Below are positions 49,011 through 59,056 of a stretch of DNA of 64,000 bases, one piece after another (position 1 is the stretch's first letter; every line of letters begins with the position of its first letter). This DNA is from Pelagivirga sediminicola. Lineage in GTDB: Bacteria; Pseudomonadota; Alphaproteobacteria; Rhodobacterales; Rhodobacteraceae. The notes under the pieces are model-generated. The model ran no database searches, was not told the origin of the DNA, and worked only from the letters and a program-made list of their open reading frames with translations. The stretch covers positions 1-64,000 of the forward strand of contig NZ_QCYH01000007.1 in NCBI RefSeq assembly GCF_003072125.1. Direction: 5' to 3'. The position numbers and the translations under genes are program-made.

Positions 49011-50123
49011 TTACCGCAGGAAGCCCCGGAAGCGTCGCAACGCCAGCATGAACAGCACCGTTCCGATGATCGCCAGCGCCAGGAATTGCGGCCAGACCGT
49101 TGCGATTCCGGCACCGCGAAACAGGATGCTTTGCGACATCATCACGAAATGCGTGTTCGGCGCGGCCAGCATCAGGGTCTGGATGATCTCGGGCATGGAT
49201 TCGCGCGGGGTCAGCGCCCCGGACAGCACTTGCAGCGGCAGCAGGACCAGCATCATCAGCAGCGCGAATTGCGGCATGGTGCCCGCCACGGTTGCCAGAT
49301 AGACGCCCATCGCCGTCATCGCGAACAGCATCAGCACCGAACCGGCCAGAAACAGCGGCAGCGATCCGGCGATCGGCACCGCCATCACCCCTTGCACCAC
49401 CACCGCCAGCGAAAACGCCGAGGCCAGCAGCACGACCCCGCCCATCGACCAGATCTTGGACAGCATGATTTCACCCGCCGTCACCGGCATGACCAGAAGA
49501 TGCTCGACCGTGCCATGCTCCTTTTCGCGGATCAGCGCGGCACCGGTCAGGACCAGCGACAGCATGGTGATCGACTGCATCACACTGGTGATCGCGCCGA
49601 ACCAGACCGGATCCAGCGACGGGTTATAGCGCGCCCGCAGGGCCAGCCCCACGGGGAGCGCGGGAGGCGCCCTTCGCCCGGCGACATATTCCGACACCTC
49701 GGCATTGACGATCTGCTCGATATAGCCGTTGCCGGTGAACGCCTGGCTCATCCGCGTCGCATCGACGTTCAACTGCATCGCGGGTGCCTTGCCTGCCAGA
49801 ACGTCACGTTCGAAATCGGGCGGAATGTTCAGCGCGAATGTATCAATCCCCGCATCCATGCGCGCGTCCATCTCGTCCGTGGTGATCATGTTCGGCGGCA
49901 GGAAGTAGGGCAGGTAGAAGGCCGATTTGATGCGCGAGGACAGGTGCGACTGGTCCTCGTCCACGATCGAGATCGTGGCCTTGGCCAGCGCCTCGGGCGC
50001 GGCGTTGGAGGAGGTCCAGATCGACAGGCTGAAAGAATAGACGATCAGGATCAGCATGACCGGATCACGCAGCAGGCCGCGCAACTCCTTGAGGCCGAGA
50101 TTCCAGATATTCTTGAAATTCAC
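49011..50123 (-). CDS. ABC-2 type permease (YhhJ-like)
   Basis: This 370-aa protein has one N-terminal helix, a periplasmic domain (about residues 45-170), then five helices with the ABC-2 motif region GAALIREKEHGTVEHLLVMP. It starts with GTG (VNFKNIWNLGLKEL) 5 nt after the rbbA stop, behind GAGGT. The three-gene order HlyD-type protein, RbbA, ABC-2 permease is that of E. coli yhiI-rbbA-yhhJ. Confidence 0.87.
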   Translation of the reverse strand: MNFKNIWNLGLKELRGLLRDPVMLILIVYSFSLSIWTSSNAAPEALAKATISIVDEDQSHLSSRIKSAFYLPYFLPPNMITTDEMDARMDAGIDTFALNIPPDFERDVLAGKAPAMQLNVDATRMSQAFTGNGYIEQIVNAEVSEYVAGRRAPPALPVGLALRARYNPSLDPVWFGAITSVMQSITMLSLVLTGAALIREKEHGTVEHLLVMPVTAGEIMLSKIWSMGGVVLLASAFSLAVVVQGVMAVPIAGSLPLFLAGSVLMLFAMTAMGVYLATVAGTMPQFALLMMLVLLPLQVLSGALTPRESMPEIIQTLMLAAPNTHFVMMSQSILFRGAGIATVWPQFLALAIIGTVLFMLALRRFRGFLR

Positions 50124-50128
50124 GGGCG

Positions 50129-52876
50129 CTACCTCGCCTGTTTCTTGAGAAAGAGCATGGCGACGCCCAGGATCACCGGCACCGCAAGGCCCATGGCCAG
50201 CATCGGCTGGATCATCTCGGCCAGACCGAAAGCCTTGGAAAAGGCGCCGCGCGCCACTGTGATGAACCATGTCGTCGGATAAACCGTCCCGATGAGCCGA
50301 CCGAAACCGGCCAGCGACGCCACCGGGTCAATCAAACCGGCGTAGGAGATCGCCGGGATCAGCGTCAGCAGCGCGGTGGCAAAAAGCGCCGCGACCTGGC
50401 TGGCGATGAACACCGACACCAGAAAGCCGAGCGCGGTCGTGGCGATGACATAGATCAGCGCGGCGAGGGTAAAGGCCGCCAAACTGCCACTGAAGGGCAC
50501 GCCGAACAATATCCGCGCCATGGCCATCATCAGAAAGAAGTTCAGCATTCCGATGGCGATATAGGGCAGCTGCTTGCCGATCAGGAATTCGAACCGCGTC
50601 ACCGGCGTGACATAGAAATTGATGATCGAGCCCAGTTCGCGTTCCCGCGCGACCGAAAGCGTCGTCAACATCGCCGGAATGATCAGCAGCAGGATCGGGA
50701 TCACCGCCGGCACGATGGCAATGATCGAGCGCACGTCGGGGTTATAGCGATAGCGCGTGACCAGTTCGAAATCGCCGATCAGTGCGGCCGGGCCAAAGGT
50801 CTCGCGGATGTGGCGCCGGATCCAGTCGGCATGCATCCCTTGGACATATCCCTGAACGGTGGTGGCGCGCTGCGGCGCGGCGCCGTCATACCACGCGCCG
50901 ACCTCCACATCGCGGCCCCGCGCGATATCGGCGGCAAAACCGGGCGGGATCTCGATGGCGAGGCTGATCTTGCCCGCACGCATCTGCGCGTCCAGATCGT
51001 CGTAATCAGTCAGCGGCGGCCGTTCGGTGAAATAGCGCGATCCGGCGATATTCTCGATATAATCGCGGCTGGTGGTGGTCTGGTCGCGGTCAATCGCGGC
51101 AAAGGACAGATCCTCGACATCCATGTTGATGCCGAAGCAGATCACGATCATCAGCAGCAGGCTGCCGATCAGCGCCATTGCAAGCCGGATGGGATCGCGC
51201 CGCAGTTGCAGCGCCTCCAGCTGCGAATAGCTGAGCAGGCGGCGCAGGCTGAAGCGCGAGGGCGCGCCGGGCGTGGCATCTGCGACGGTCTCGGGCAGGG
51301 CCTGCGCAGCGGCCTCCGGCGCGGGGGCGGCCTCGTCCTCGCTGATGGCCTCTTCCAGATATTCGATAAAGGCCGCTTCCAGCGTATCATGCCCTTTGGA
51401 TGCGGCGATCTCCCTGGCCGTGCCGGTAACCATGACACGTCCCGCATGCATCAGGCTGATCCGGTCGCACCATTCGGCCTCGTTCATGAAATGGGTCGAG
51501 ACGAAGATCGTCACCCCGTCATTGCGCGACAATTCCGCCAGACTGCGCCAGAATCCGTTGCGCGCCACCGGATCGACGCCCGATGTCGGCTCGTCCAGGA
51601 TCAGGATTTCCGGCCCATGGATCATTGCAACCGCCAGCGACAGGCGCTGGCGAATGCCCAGAGGCAGCGCCTCGGGCATGCTGTGGATCACGTCTCCAAG
51701 GCCAAAACGGTCGATCATCGCCTGCACGCGGGCGGGGATCGCGGCCTCCTCCATCGAGAAGAGGCGCGCATGCAACTCAAGGTTCTGCAAAACCGTCAGC
51801 TCGGAATAGAGCGAGAACGCCTGCGACATGAACCCCACGCGCCGGCGCACGGCAAGGTTGCGTGCGTCAACCTCGTGGCCGAACAGCTTGGCATGGCCTT
51901 CGCTGGGCTCCAGCAGGCCGGTCAGCATCTTCATGGTCACGGTCTTGCCGCAGCCGTTCGAGCCGAGAAACCCGAAAATCTCGCCGCGCCGGATGCGGAA
52001 GGAGACGTTGTCAACGGCGGTGAAGTCGCCGAACCGTCTGGTCAGGCCCTCGGCCTCGATGGCGATCTCGTCATTGCCGCCCTGATAGGGCGGGATCACA
52101 AGGGTCGCGTCCTCGCCGCGATCCTCCTCGGGCAGCAGCGCGATGAAGGCATCGTCCAGCGTCTTTGCCCCGGTCTGCGCCAGCAGCGCCCCCGGCGTAT
52201 CCGCGGCCAGTACGCGGCCCGCATTCATCGCCACCAACCAATCGAAATCCGCCGCCTCCTCCATATAGGCGGTGGCGGTGATCACGCTCATCTGCGGGCG
52301 CTCGCCGCTGATGCGTGCGATCAGATCCCAGAACTGGCGCCGCGCCAGCGGGTCGACGCCGGTTGTCGGCTCGTCCAGGATCAGGAAATCGGGGTCATGG
52401 ATCAGCGCGCAGCAGAGGCCCAGCTTCTGCTTCATGCCGCCCGACAGCTTGGCGGCGGGGCGGTCGCGGAAGGGCAGCATGCCGGTCGCGCCCAGAAGGT
52501 CCGTGCTGCGCCGCGCGCGCTCGGCCTTGTCATGGCCGAACAGGCTGCCGAAGAAATCGAGGTTCTCCTGCACCGACAGCGTCGGATAGAGGTTCTTGCC
52601 CAGACCCTGCGGCATATAGGCGATGCGCGGGCCAACATGGCGGCGATGCGCCGCGTCGCGCATATCGCCGCCCAGCGCATGCACCTCGCCCTCTTGGATC
52701 ACCCGCGCCCCGGCCAGCAGCGACAAGAGGCTGGATTTGCCCACACCATCGGGACCGATCAGCCCGACCATGCGCCCGGCGGGAATGTCCAGCGTCACAT
52801 CATCAAGCGCCGTGACGTTGCCATAACGCAGGGTGAGGTTGCGAACACCGGCGACCGGCGCGCGATCCCCGGTCAT
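50129..52876 (-). CDS. rbbA: RbbA-like ABC transporter: two ATPase domains fused to an ABC-2 permease
   Basis: This 915-aa protein is divided into a first ATPase (residues 5-240, Walker [10 protein letters not shown] at 41-49, signature [21 protein letters not shown]), a second ATPase (about 270-510, GSNGCGKTV, with a degenerate signature [21 protein letters not shown]) and an ABC-2 membrane domain (about 560-915, with [19 protein letters not shown]). E. coli RbbA was described as a ribosome-associated ATPase, but the family architecture is that of an exporter. ATG at 52876 overlaps the HlyD stop by 4 nt. Confidence 0.88.
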   Translation of the reverse strand: MTGDRAPVAGVRNLTLRYGNVTALDDVTLDIPAGRMVGLIGPDGVGKSSLLSLLAGARVIQEGEVHALGGDMRDAAHRRHVGPRIAYMPQGLGKNLYPTLSVQENLDFFGSLFGHDKAERARRSTDLLGATGMLPFRDRPAAKLSGGMKQKLGLCCALIHDPDFLILDEPTTGVDPLARRQFWDLIARISGERPQMSVITATAYMEEAADFDWLVAMNAGRVLAADTPGALLAQTGAKTLDDAFIALLPEEDRGEDATLVIPPYQGGNDEIAIEAEGLTRRFGDFTAVDNVSFRIRRGEIFGFLGSNGCGKTVTMKMLTGLLEPSEGHAKLFGHEVDARNLAVRRRVGFMSQAFSLYSELTVLQNLELHARLFSMEEAAIPARVQAMIDRFGLGDVIHSMPEALPLGIRQRLSLAVAMIHGPEILILDEPTSGVDPVARNGFWRSLAELSRNDGVTIFVSTHFMNEAEWCDRISLMHAGRVMVTGTAREIAASKGHDTLEAAFIEYLEEAISEDEAAPAPEAAAQALPETVADATPGAPSRFSLRRLLSYSQLEALQLRRDPIRLAMALIGSLLLMIVICFGINMDVEDLSFAAIDRDQTTTSRDYIENIAGSRYFTERPPLTDYDDLDAQMRAGKISLAIEIPPGFAADIARGRDVEVGAWYDGAAPQRATTVQGYVQGMHADWIRRHIRETFGPAALIGDFELVTRYRYNPDVRSIIAIVPAVIPILLLIIPAMLTTLSVARERELGSIINFYVTPVTRFEFLIGKQLPYIAIGMLNFFLMMAMARILFGVPFSGSLAAFTLAALIYVIATTALGFLVSVFIASQVAALFATALLTLIPAISYAGLIDPVASLAGFGRLIGTVYPTTWFITVARGAFSKAFGLAEMIQPMLAMGLAVPVILGVAMLFLKKQAR

Positions 52877-53940
52877 TTCACTACATTGGCGAGCGATTCC
52901 GGCCATTCGGCATCCGCGTCCAGCCGGATATAGGCCATGCCGGGCAGGCCCGTCTTCACGTGCTCGATATACCGCATCAGCAGTTCCGGTTCGATCCGGG
53001 CGCGGACGCGGAACATCAGTTTTTCGCGCTCATCGGCGGTCTCGACCGTCTTTGGGGTGAATTGCGCCACATCCGCGACATAGGACACGGTGGCGGGAAT
53101 CACGAATTCCTGCGCCGCGTCCATCACCAGACGCACCTCGGCGCCGGCCTGCACCCGGCCCGCCTGCGAGGTCGGCAGGAATACCGTCATGTAGACATCG
53201 CCCAGATCCACAAGGCTGAGGATGCGCCCGCCGGAGCCGACGATTTCACCCTCCTGCGCGATCAGGTACTGGATGCGCCCGTCGCGGGGCGCGGTGAGCG
53301 TGGCGTCGTCGATGGTGGCGCTGATCACGTCGATGGACGCCTTGGCCGCCTCGATCGCGGCCTCGGCATCGACCACCTGCGCCTTGGCGCTGCTGATGCC
53401 GGCCTCTGCGGCGGCTTTGGAGGCCTCGGCGGAGGCCACTCCGGCCTTGGCCTGACGGTCGCGGGCCTGATCATCGTCCAGCACCTGCTGCGAGATGGTG
53501 CTCGACTCGGCCAGCTGGGCCGAGCGGGCATAGCGCTGCGCGGCGGCGTCCGCCACTGCCTGCGCCTGTTCGACACCGGCGACGGATGCGCGCTCCTGCG
53601 CTTCTGCCTGCGCGACCAATGCGTTCGCCGTCTCGACACCGATCTTGGCGCGCCTCAGCTGCGCCTCTGCCTGACGGCGCTGGGCATTGAGCTGAACGAC
53701 ATCCATCTGCACCAGCACATCGCCCTGGCTGACGAAATCACCCTCGGCTGCGGTGATCTCGGCGATGCGGCCACCGGTCAGCGCGGCGATGTCGATCTCG
53801 GTCGCCTCGATCCGGCCATTCGCGGCGGCAAAGCCCTCCGGCAGATCGGGCGCCTGCAATTGCGTCCATCCAAGATATCCGACAACCAGCGCGACCAGAA
53901 CGATCACAGGGGCAAATTTTCTGATATTCGATTTCGACAT
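52873..53940 (-). CDS. HlyD-family membrane fusion protein (YhiI-like)
   Basis: This 355-aa periplasmic adaptor has one N-terminal membrane anchor ([17 protein letters not shown]). The lipoyl halves are [20 protein letters not shown] and [20 protein letters not shown], separated by a long alanine-rich coiled coil (about residues 85-190). I chose ATG at 53940 (MSKSNIRKF); the frame opens a further 18 codons upstream, without similarity. It is the first gene of a tripartite-like exporter; no outer-membrane TolC partner is encoded nearby. Confidence 0.88.
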   Translation of the reverse strand: MSKSNIRKFAPVIVLVALVVGYLGWTQLQAPDLPEGFAAANGRIEATEIDIAALTGGRIAEITAAEGDFVSQGDVLVQMDVVQLNAQRRQAEAQLRRAKIGVETANALVAQAEAQERASVAGVEQAQAVADAAAQRYARSAQLAESSTISQQVLDDDQARDRQAKAGVASAEASKAAAEAGISSAKAQVVDAEAAIEAAKASIDVISATIDDATLTAPRDGRIQYLIAQEGEIVGSGGRILSLVDLGDVYMTVFLPTSQAGRVQAGAEVRLVMDAAQEFVIPATVSYVADVAQFTPKTVETADEREKLMFRVRARIEPELLMRYIEHVKTGLPGMAYIRLDADAEWPESLANVVK

Positions 53941-54011
53941 TCCCAATTCCCCGGTCAAAGTCGCGCGCGCCCATGACAAGCCGCGACACTGCAAAATGCG
54001 TTTCGCCAGTT

Positions 54012-54124
54012 AAGGCGTTTCGCGAATAACTTGGAACACAGATTTTCGCGAAACGCCCGCGACATATCAGCGTGGCGCACGTTTCGCCTCTTGTTGATGC
54101 GCAGGTCAAAGGCGAGACGCTTTA
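54012..54124 (-). repeat. Twin-hairpin dispersed repeat, copy 2 (inverted)
   Basis: This is the reverse-orientation copy of 34911-35024. Stem GGCGTTTCGCGAA (54014-54026) pairs perfectly with TTCGCGAAACGCC (54045-54057). The second stem, CGTTTCGCCT (54080-54089) with AGGCGAGACG (54110-54119), has one mismatch. The linker CGTGGCGCAC matches copy 1 in reverse complement. It lies just upstream of the HlyD gene and downstream of the molybdenum hydroxylase operon end. Confidence 0.82.
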
Positions 54125-54259
54125 ATCCAAGTCTTGGTGGGACATCCCGCCGGATATGTCAAACGACATGCAGCCCGTTCAGGGCTTGCTGGAAAATCTC
54201 GATCTTCGCGCCAAAGACGCGATGCATGGAAGCTTCGGCCGCAATCTCAAGCCCGCAGC

Positions 54260-56611
54260 TCAGACATTTCTCCGCCAGTCCGAGTGGATATGCACCAGAT
54301 CAAGCCCGCTGGTTTCATTCTCGATGATGTCGAGCACCCTTGGCGGCACCAGCGGCAATTCGTTCACCTGCTTGCCGGTGGCATTGGCCACTGCGCAGGC
54401 GATCGTCGCTCCGACGTTCAGAATGGGAACCTCGCCCGCTCCCTTGGTGCCCAAAGGTCCGATGGATGGCGCGCCCTCGAACATCTCCAGGGTGATCGGT
54501 ATTGCGTCCCCCACACCGGGGATCTTGTAGGTTTCAAAACCGCTTTGATCGATGCAGCCGTCGCCATTGATCGTCATTTCTTCATGCAGGGCATATCCCA
54601 GCCCTTGCACGACACCGCCCTGAACCTGGCTTTTGATGGCCCGTGGATTGATTGCACGCCCGACATCCTGCACCACGCGATAGTTCAGCACGCTGATGCG
54701 TCCCGTGGCCTTTTCGATCGCGATGTCGCAGTTGTGGACGGCGAAGACCGGGATATCGATCGCATCGATGAAATGGCCGGCGGCGCAACCGGGCATTGAC
54801 GGTGTTCCCGGAGCAGTAAACGCGCCGCTGCCGGAAATGGGACCATGCCGCACCTCCGCTTCGGCGATGACGGTCTGGATTGTCATTCCTGACCCCGCAC
54901 GGCCGGCGATTTCGATCCGCCCATTGCCCAGAACCAGCTTTGACACCGGCGTTTGCAGCATTTCGCTGGCCACCGACAACAGCTTCTGGCGCACCTCGGC
55001 GCACGCGGCCGTGCTCGCCGCGCCGATCGAGACGGTCGTGCGCCCGCCGCCGACGCCAAGATCGCGCCCTGATGCATCTGTATCGGCCGTCTTGACGATC
55101 ACCTTGTCGGGATGAATGCCAAGTTCCGCCGCGACCATCTGGGGCAGGGATTGCATCATCGTGCCGGATCCGATCTCGACCCCGGAGGTGACCAGTGTCG
55201 CGCTGCCATCTGCGTTGAGGATGACCGACGCCGCGGACGGGCCGACGAAGATGAACCATGTGCCAACCGTCGTCGCCTGACCATAAAGATAGCGATCGGG
55301 ATCGATTTCCGGCTGCGGATCAGCCCCGATCAGGCGCTCCATGCGCTCAAGCATGGGTTTGAGGACATCGCCCTGAAACACCTGCCCCGTCGCCCCCAGC
55401 GATCCGTCGCCCACGACATTCCTTTTGCGGAATTCCATCGGATCCATTCCGATGGCCGCGCAAATCTCATCCGTATGCCGTTCGAGCGCGAAGGTATTAT
55501 AGACGCCATTGCAGGCCCGGAACGCCCCGTTCGGGGCCGTGTTGGTGTAAACCGCATGCGACGCGATCTTGGTTGCCCCAAGCCGGTAATTCCCGCCCAA
55601 GGTATGCGCGGTCATGGTGGTCAGGAACACCTGCTCGCCCCCATAGGCGCCGCAATCCATCAGCACGGTGCCTTCGCGCGCGGCAATCTCGCCCTCTGGC
55701 GTGACCGCCGAGCGCAGTCGTATTTCGGCATTCTCGCGTGACAGGCACGTCAGCATCTCCTCTTCGCGCGAGTTGATCAGGGATACCTTCTGCCCGGTCT
55801 TGCGCGCGAGGATCGCGGCGTATGGCTCCAGCGAGCAATCGAACTTCAGGCCGAATCCGCCGCCGACGGGGGGCACGGTCACGCGCACCTGCGAGGGCGA
55901 AATTCCCAGCGCCATCGCGGTGACGTTCTTGACCGTCCAAGGGGCCTGCGTCGAGGTTACGATGTGGTATCTGCCGTCCTCAAAACTGGCGACGACCGCG
56001 CGCGGCTCGAACGAGACATGGTTCTGCCGGCCCACGCGGTAGCACCCCTCGACGATCGTGACGTCGTCGCGCGCGAACGCGGCATCCGTGTCGCCGCGCT
56101 CCACCGTGGCCGTCCACGCGATATTGCCGCCCCGCGCGGCGCCGCTGAACAATATCTCGTAATCTTTCCAGTCGGGGTGGATCAGCCGCGCCCCCGCTTG
56201 CAGCGCCTCTGCCATCGTGAGAACCGGCTCGACAGGGTCAATCCGGAGCACAACCTTGGCGGCCGCCGCCTTGGCCTGATCGAGGGTGTCGGCCGCAATC
56301 GCGAGGATCGGCTCGCCATGATAGCGGATGTCGGTCGAGGCAAAGATCGGGTGGTCGGCTATGCCCAGGCCGTGCCGGTCCGGCGCATCCTCGCCGGTGG
56401 CTATTGCGCGCACCCCTGGCATCGCAAGCGCGGCGTCCACCTGCAGCGCGGCGATCCTGCCGGCCGCCACGTCCGACCTGACCAGAACGGCGTGCAACGT
56501 GTCAGACCCGGCCTGATCGACGGTGTATTTCGTGCGCCCGCGCACCTTATCGCCCGCATCGCGGCGCGGGTAGTCCATCACGGCGCCCGATGGCTCCAGC
56601 TTCTGTGTCAT
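54260..56611 (-). CDS. Molybdenum hydroxylase large subunit (xanthine dehydrogenase family)
   Basis: This 783-aa protein has the Moco-binding pattern GGGFGLKFD (near residue 245), MDCGAYGGE, SIGAASTAACAEVR, QGGVVQGLGYALHEE and the catalytic glutamate in GTKGAGEVP (near 740). The segment usually reading R-G-x-G is FRACNGVYNTFALE here, so the substrate pocket differs from classical xanthine dehydrogenase and aldehyde oxidase. It hydroxylates an unknown N-heterocycle or related compound. It is last in the operon FAD, FeS, Mo subunits with 4-nt overlaps. It is unrelated in order to the paoABC set at 3161. Confidence 0.87.
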   Translation of the reverse strand: MTQKLEPSGAVMDYPRRDAGDKVRGRTKYTVDQAGSDTLHAVLVRSDVAAGRIAALQVDAALAMPGVRAIATGEDAPDRHGLGIADHPIFASTDIRYHGEPILAIAADTLDQAKAAAAKVVLRIDPVEPVLTMAEALQAGARLIHPDWKDYEILFSGAARGGNIAWTATVERGDTDAAFARDDVTIVEGCYRVGRQNHVSFEPRAVVASFEDGRYHIVTSTQAPWTVKNVTAMALGISPSQVRVTVPPVGGGFGLKFDCSLEPYAAILARKTGQKVSLINSREEEMLTCLSRENAEIRLRSAVTPEGEIAAREGTVLMDCGAYGGEQVFLTTMTAHTLGGNYRLGATKIASHAVYTNTAPNGAFRACNGVYNTFALERHTDEICAAIGMDPMEFRKRNVVGDGSLGATGQVFQGDVLKPMLERMERLIGADPQPEIDPDRYLYGQATTVGTWFIFVGPSAASVILNADGSATLVTSGVEIGSGTMMQSLPQMVAAELGIHPDKVIVKTADTDASGRDLGVGGGRTTVSIGAASTAACAEVRQKLLSVASEMLQTPVSKLVLGNGRIEIAGRAGSGMTIQTVIAEAEVRHGPISGSGAFTAPGTPSMPGCAAGHFIDAIDIPVFAVHNCDIAIEKATGRISVLNYRVVQDVGRAINPRAIKSQVQGGVVQGLGYALHEEMTINGDGCIDQSGFETYKIPGVGDAIPITLEMFEGAPSIGPLGTKGAGEVPILNVGATIACAVANATGKQVNELPLVPPRVLDIIENETSGLDLVHIHSDWRRNV

Positions 56612-57078
56612 CGATTTGCCCTCTCATCTGCCTGAACGGACATCACGGCATCGACGATTTTCTCGTATCCGGTGCAACGGCACAGGTTTCCGGCCATCGC
56701 CGTCTTGACCTCGGCCCGGCTGGGCGAGGGGTTTCGTTTCAGAAAATCGGTCATGCTCATCACCATCCCTGGAAAACACATCCCGCACTGAACGACATCA
56801 TGTTCGACAAAGGCGGCCTGCACCGGCGAAAACCCCTCGGGCGAGGAAATCCCTTCGATCGTGGTGACGTCCGCACCTTCCAGCAAGCCCATCGGCCGCA
56901 GGCAGGACGGAACGGCCTGACCGTCGATATGGACGGTGCAGGCGCCGCAAAACCCCTCGCGGCAGACGTCCTTGGCCCCGGTCAGCCGATAAGTCCGCCT
57001 CAGCGCATCAAGGAGGCTGTCGCGCGGATCGCCGTCATATGTACGAATCTGTCCGTTTATGGTCAGCCGGATCGTCAT
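56608..57078 (-). CDS. Molybdenum hydroxylase [2Fe-2S] subunit
   Basis: This 156-aa protein has the first cluster CREGFCGAC with a fourth cysteine in PSCLRP, and the second cluster CGMC plus CRCTGYEKI. The glutamate-rich CGEGECGAC of many homologues is replaced by CREGFCGAC, but all eight cysteines are kept. It transfers electrons from the large subunit to FAD. Start overlaps the FAD subunit stop and stop overlaps the large subunit start (4 nt each). Confidence 0.92.
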   Translation of the reverse strand: MTIRLTINGQIRTYDGDPRDSLLDALRRTYRLTGAKDVCREGFCGACTVHIDGQAVPSCLRPMGLLEGADVTTIEGISSPEGFSPVQAAFVEHDVVQCGMCFPGMVMSMTDFLKRNPSPSRAEVKTAMAGNLCRCTGYEKIVDAVMSVQADERANR

Positions 57079-57947
57079 GTCGCGTTCCTTTCACGCTGCG
57101 CCCGAAGGTCGGCGAAGGCCAGCCGCACAAGATGCGGCAAGACCCGCACGCGATAGCTGCCCTTCGCATCGACAGCATCGCGGCCGGTGAATTCTCCAAG
57201 ATGGGCGCGGGCTGTCGTCTCGGCCAGATCGGGGGACAGGTCCTGCCCAGTCAATGCCTGCTCCAACGCGGTCCAGCGCCGCGCCGCCGACTCGACCGAT
57301 CCCACGGCAATGCGAAGCGCCGCCAGCTTGCCGAGGTCGTCCAGCGTCCCGCAAACGCTGACGATCGCGACGGGATAATCGCCCGCGGCGCGCATCGTCA
57401 GGCGTGCATGGGCGCTGATGGCCTGCGTTCTGGGAAGGACGGCCTTTATCACCAGCTCGCCGTCGGGGCGCGCCGTTCTGGTGCTCAGATAGGTCTCAAG
57501 CGCGATCGCGCTGCGCCCCTCGGCGCTGATGATCTCCAGTTTTGCATCCTGCGCCAGCAGCGCAGGAACGACATCGGCGGCGGCGAAGCCTGTTGCGCAT
57601 ATATTGCCGCCAACAGTGGCCAGGCGGCGCACGCCGGGATTGGCTGACGTGCCGCCGGCGGCCGCCAGGCCCTGAAACTGCCCGTCACCCGCAAGTGTGT
57701 CTGCCAGTTCCTGATGGGTGGCCAGCGCGCCGATCGTCACGGCGTCATCCGTGCAGGTGATGCCCTTCATCTCTGCGATCCGCGTCAGGGAAAGGTAGTT
57801 TTGCGGCACCGCCTCCTTGCGCAATGGCGCGCGGATCAGCCATGTCGCCCCGGCGATGGGCACAAGGCCGCGGGCCCTGTCTGCCAGCATCGCGGCCGCG
57901 TCGTCGATGCTATCGGCGAAACAGATTTCACCTGACTCGGATATCAT
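57075..57947 (-). CDS. Molybdenum hydroxylase FAD subunit
   Basis: This 290-aa protein of the CoxM/XdhB family has flavin-binding segments PIAGATWLIRAPLRKE (in place of the common AGGTDL) and RLATVGGNICATG. It has no [4Fe-4S] insert, unlike PaoB. It passes electrons to NAD or another acceptor. It is the first of three overlapping subunit genes, 99 nt after the ABC permease gene, so it is probably in the same transcript. Confidence 0.9.
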   Translation of the reverse strand: MISESGEICFADSIDDAAAMLADRARGLVPIAGATWLIRAPLRKEAVPQNYLSLTRIAEMKGITCTDDAVTIGALATHQELADTLAGDGQFQGLAAAGGTSANPGVRRLATVGGNICATGFAAADVVPALLAQDAKLEIISAEGRSAIALETYLSTRTARPDGELVIKAVLPRTQAISAHARLTMRAAGDYPVAIVSVCGTLDDLGKLAALRIAVGSVESAARRWTALEQALTGQDLSPDLAETTARAHLGEFTGRDAVDAKGSYRVRVLPHLVRLAFADLRAQRERNAT

Positions 57948-58045
57948 ATTTCATGCTCCTCGCTTTTGGCTGGGCAACAAGGCCGTTCATCCAAATCTCG
58001 CCGGTCGGCATAGGGCGCAGGGACCAAGGCGCCCCGGCCCCGGTT

Positions 58046-59056
58046 TCAGCGCCCGCTCATTATCATTCTGTAACGCAGCTGGTCGAAGATCACGGCCAGG
58101 ATCAGAAGTGCGCCCAGCAGAACCATCTGCATGTAGGAACTGACCTGCGCCAGGTTCATGCCGTTCTGCACCAAGATTATGAAAAAGCCCCCCAGCACCA
58201 CGGTTTCCACGCGCCCCAGCCCGCCCCGGAGCGACACGCCAGCGATGACGCATGCGGCGATGGATTCCAGCGCGATGGTGCCGCCCAGATTTGCCTCGCC
58301 CGTCTCCACGCGTGCGGTCAGCAAAAGACCGGTCAGCGCCGCAATCAGCGAGCAGAGGATATAGGCTATCATAAGCGTCCGGCGCGTGTTTATCGCCGAA
58401 AGATGCGCCGCCTTGATGTTGCCGCCCACGGCATAGATCTGCGCGCCAAGACGGGTGCGGGCCATCAGCACCCACATGGCCAGGACGCAAAACGCCGCCG
58501 CGATGACCGGCACCGGCACGCCCCACAGGCGGCCGAAGCCGAAGACGTTGCCAAACGCGTAGGGCAAGCCCGACACTGGAACACCGCCGGTAAGAAACAG
58601 GGCCAGCCCCGCCCCGACGGAGGAGACACCCAGCGTCATGATGAAGGGCGAAACCCCGAAGACCGCGACGCCGATGCCGTTGATGCCGCCCACAACCAGC
58701 GCCGAACCGAAGCCCGCCAGCGCGCCGATGGCGATGGCCAGCCACACGGCGTCAGGAAAGACCGGCGCCATGGCCACCATGACCGAGGCGGAGACAACCG
58801 ACGCCAGCGCGATCACCGTCCCGACCGACAGATCGAAGCCCCCCGATATCAAGACCAGCATCTGGCCGAGGGACACGAGGATCAGATAGACCGACTGGCG
58901 CCCGACATTCACCAGGTTTTGCACCGTCAGAAACTTGTCCGACAGCAGCGCGAACACGATCAGCGCAATTCCCAGGAAGAATGGCAATACCCCCAGACGG
59001 ATGAACATGCGTTTCAATAGGTTGTTGCGCGGCGCGCTATCGGTGGCGGTCGTCAT
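58046..59056 (-). CDS. ABC importer permease (RbsC/AraH-like)
   Basis: This 336-aa permease has about ten helices and the BPD_transp_2 sequence GQMLVLISGGFDLSVGTVIA, GGINGIGVAVFGVSPFIMTLG, GLRGGLGRVETVVLGGFFI-type end (GVSLRGGLGRVETVVLGG). Start overlaps the ATPase stop by 4 nt. It works with the double ATPase and TorT-like binding protein upstream. Confidence 0.9.
   Translation of the reverse strand: MTTATDSAPRNNLLKRMFIRLGVLPFFLGIALIVFALLSDKFLTVQNLVNVGRQSVYLILVSLGQMLVLISGGFDLSVGTVIALASVVSASVMVAMAPVFPDAVWLAIAIGALAGFGSALVVGGINGIGVAVFGVSPFIMTLGVSSVGAGLALFLTGGVPVSGLPYAFGNVFGFGRLWGVPVPVIAAAFCVLAMWVLMARTRLGAQIYAVGGNIKAAHLSAINTRRTLMIAYILCSLIAALTGLLLTARVETGEANLGGTIALESIAACVIAGVSLRGGLGRVETVVLGGFFIILVQNGMNLAQVSSYMQMVLLGALLILAVIFDQLRYRMIMSGR

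Noticed and set aside
50810..52933. 707-codon plus-strand open frame
   Set aside because: It is antisense to rbbA, whose ATPase motifs are unambiguous; no motif is seen in the plus frame.
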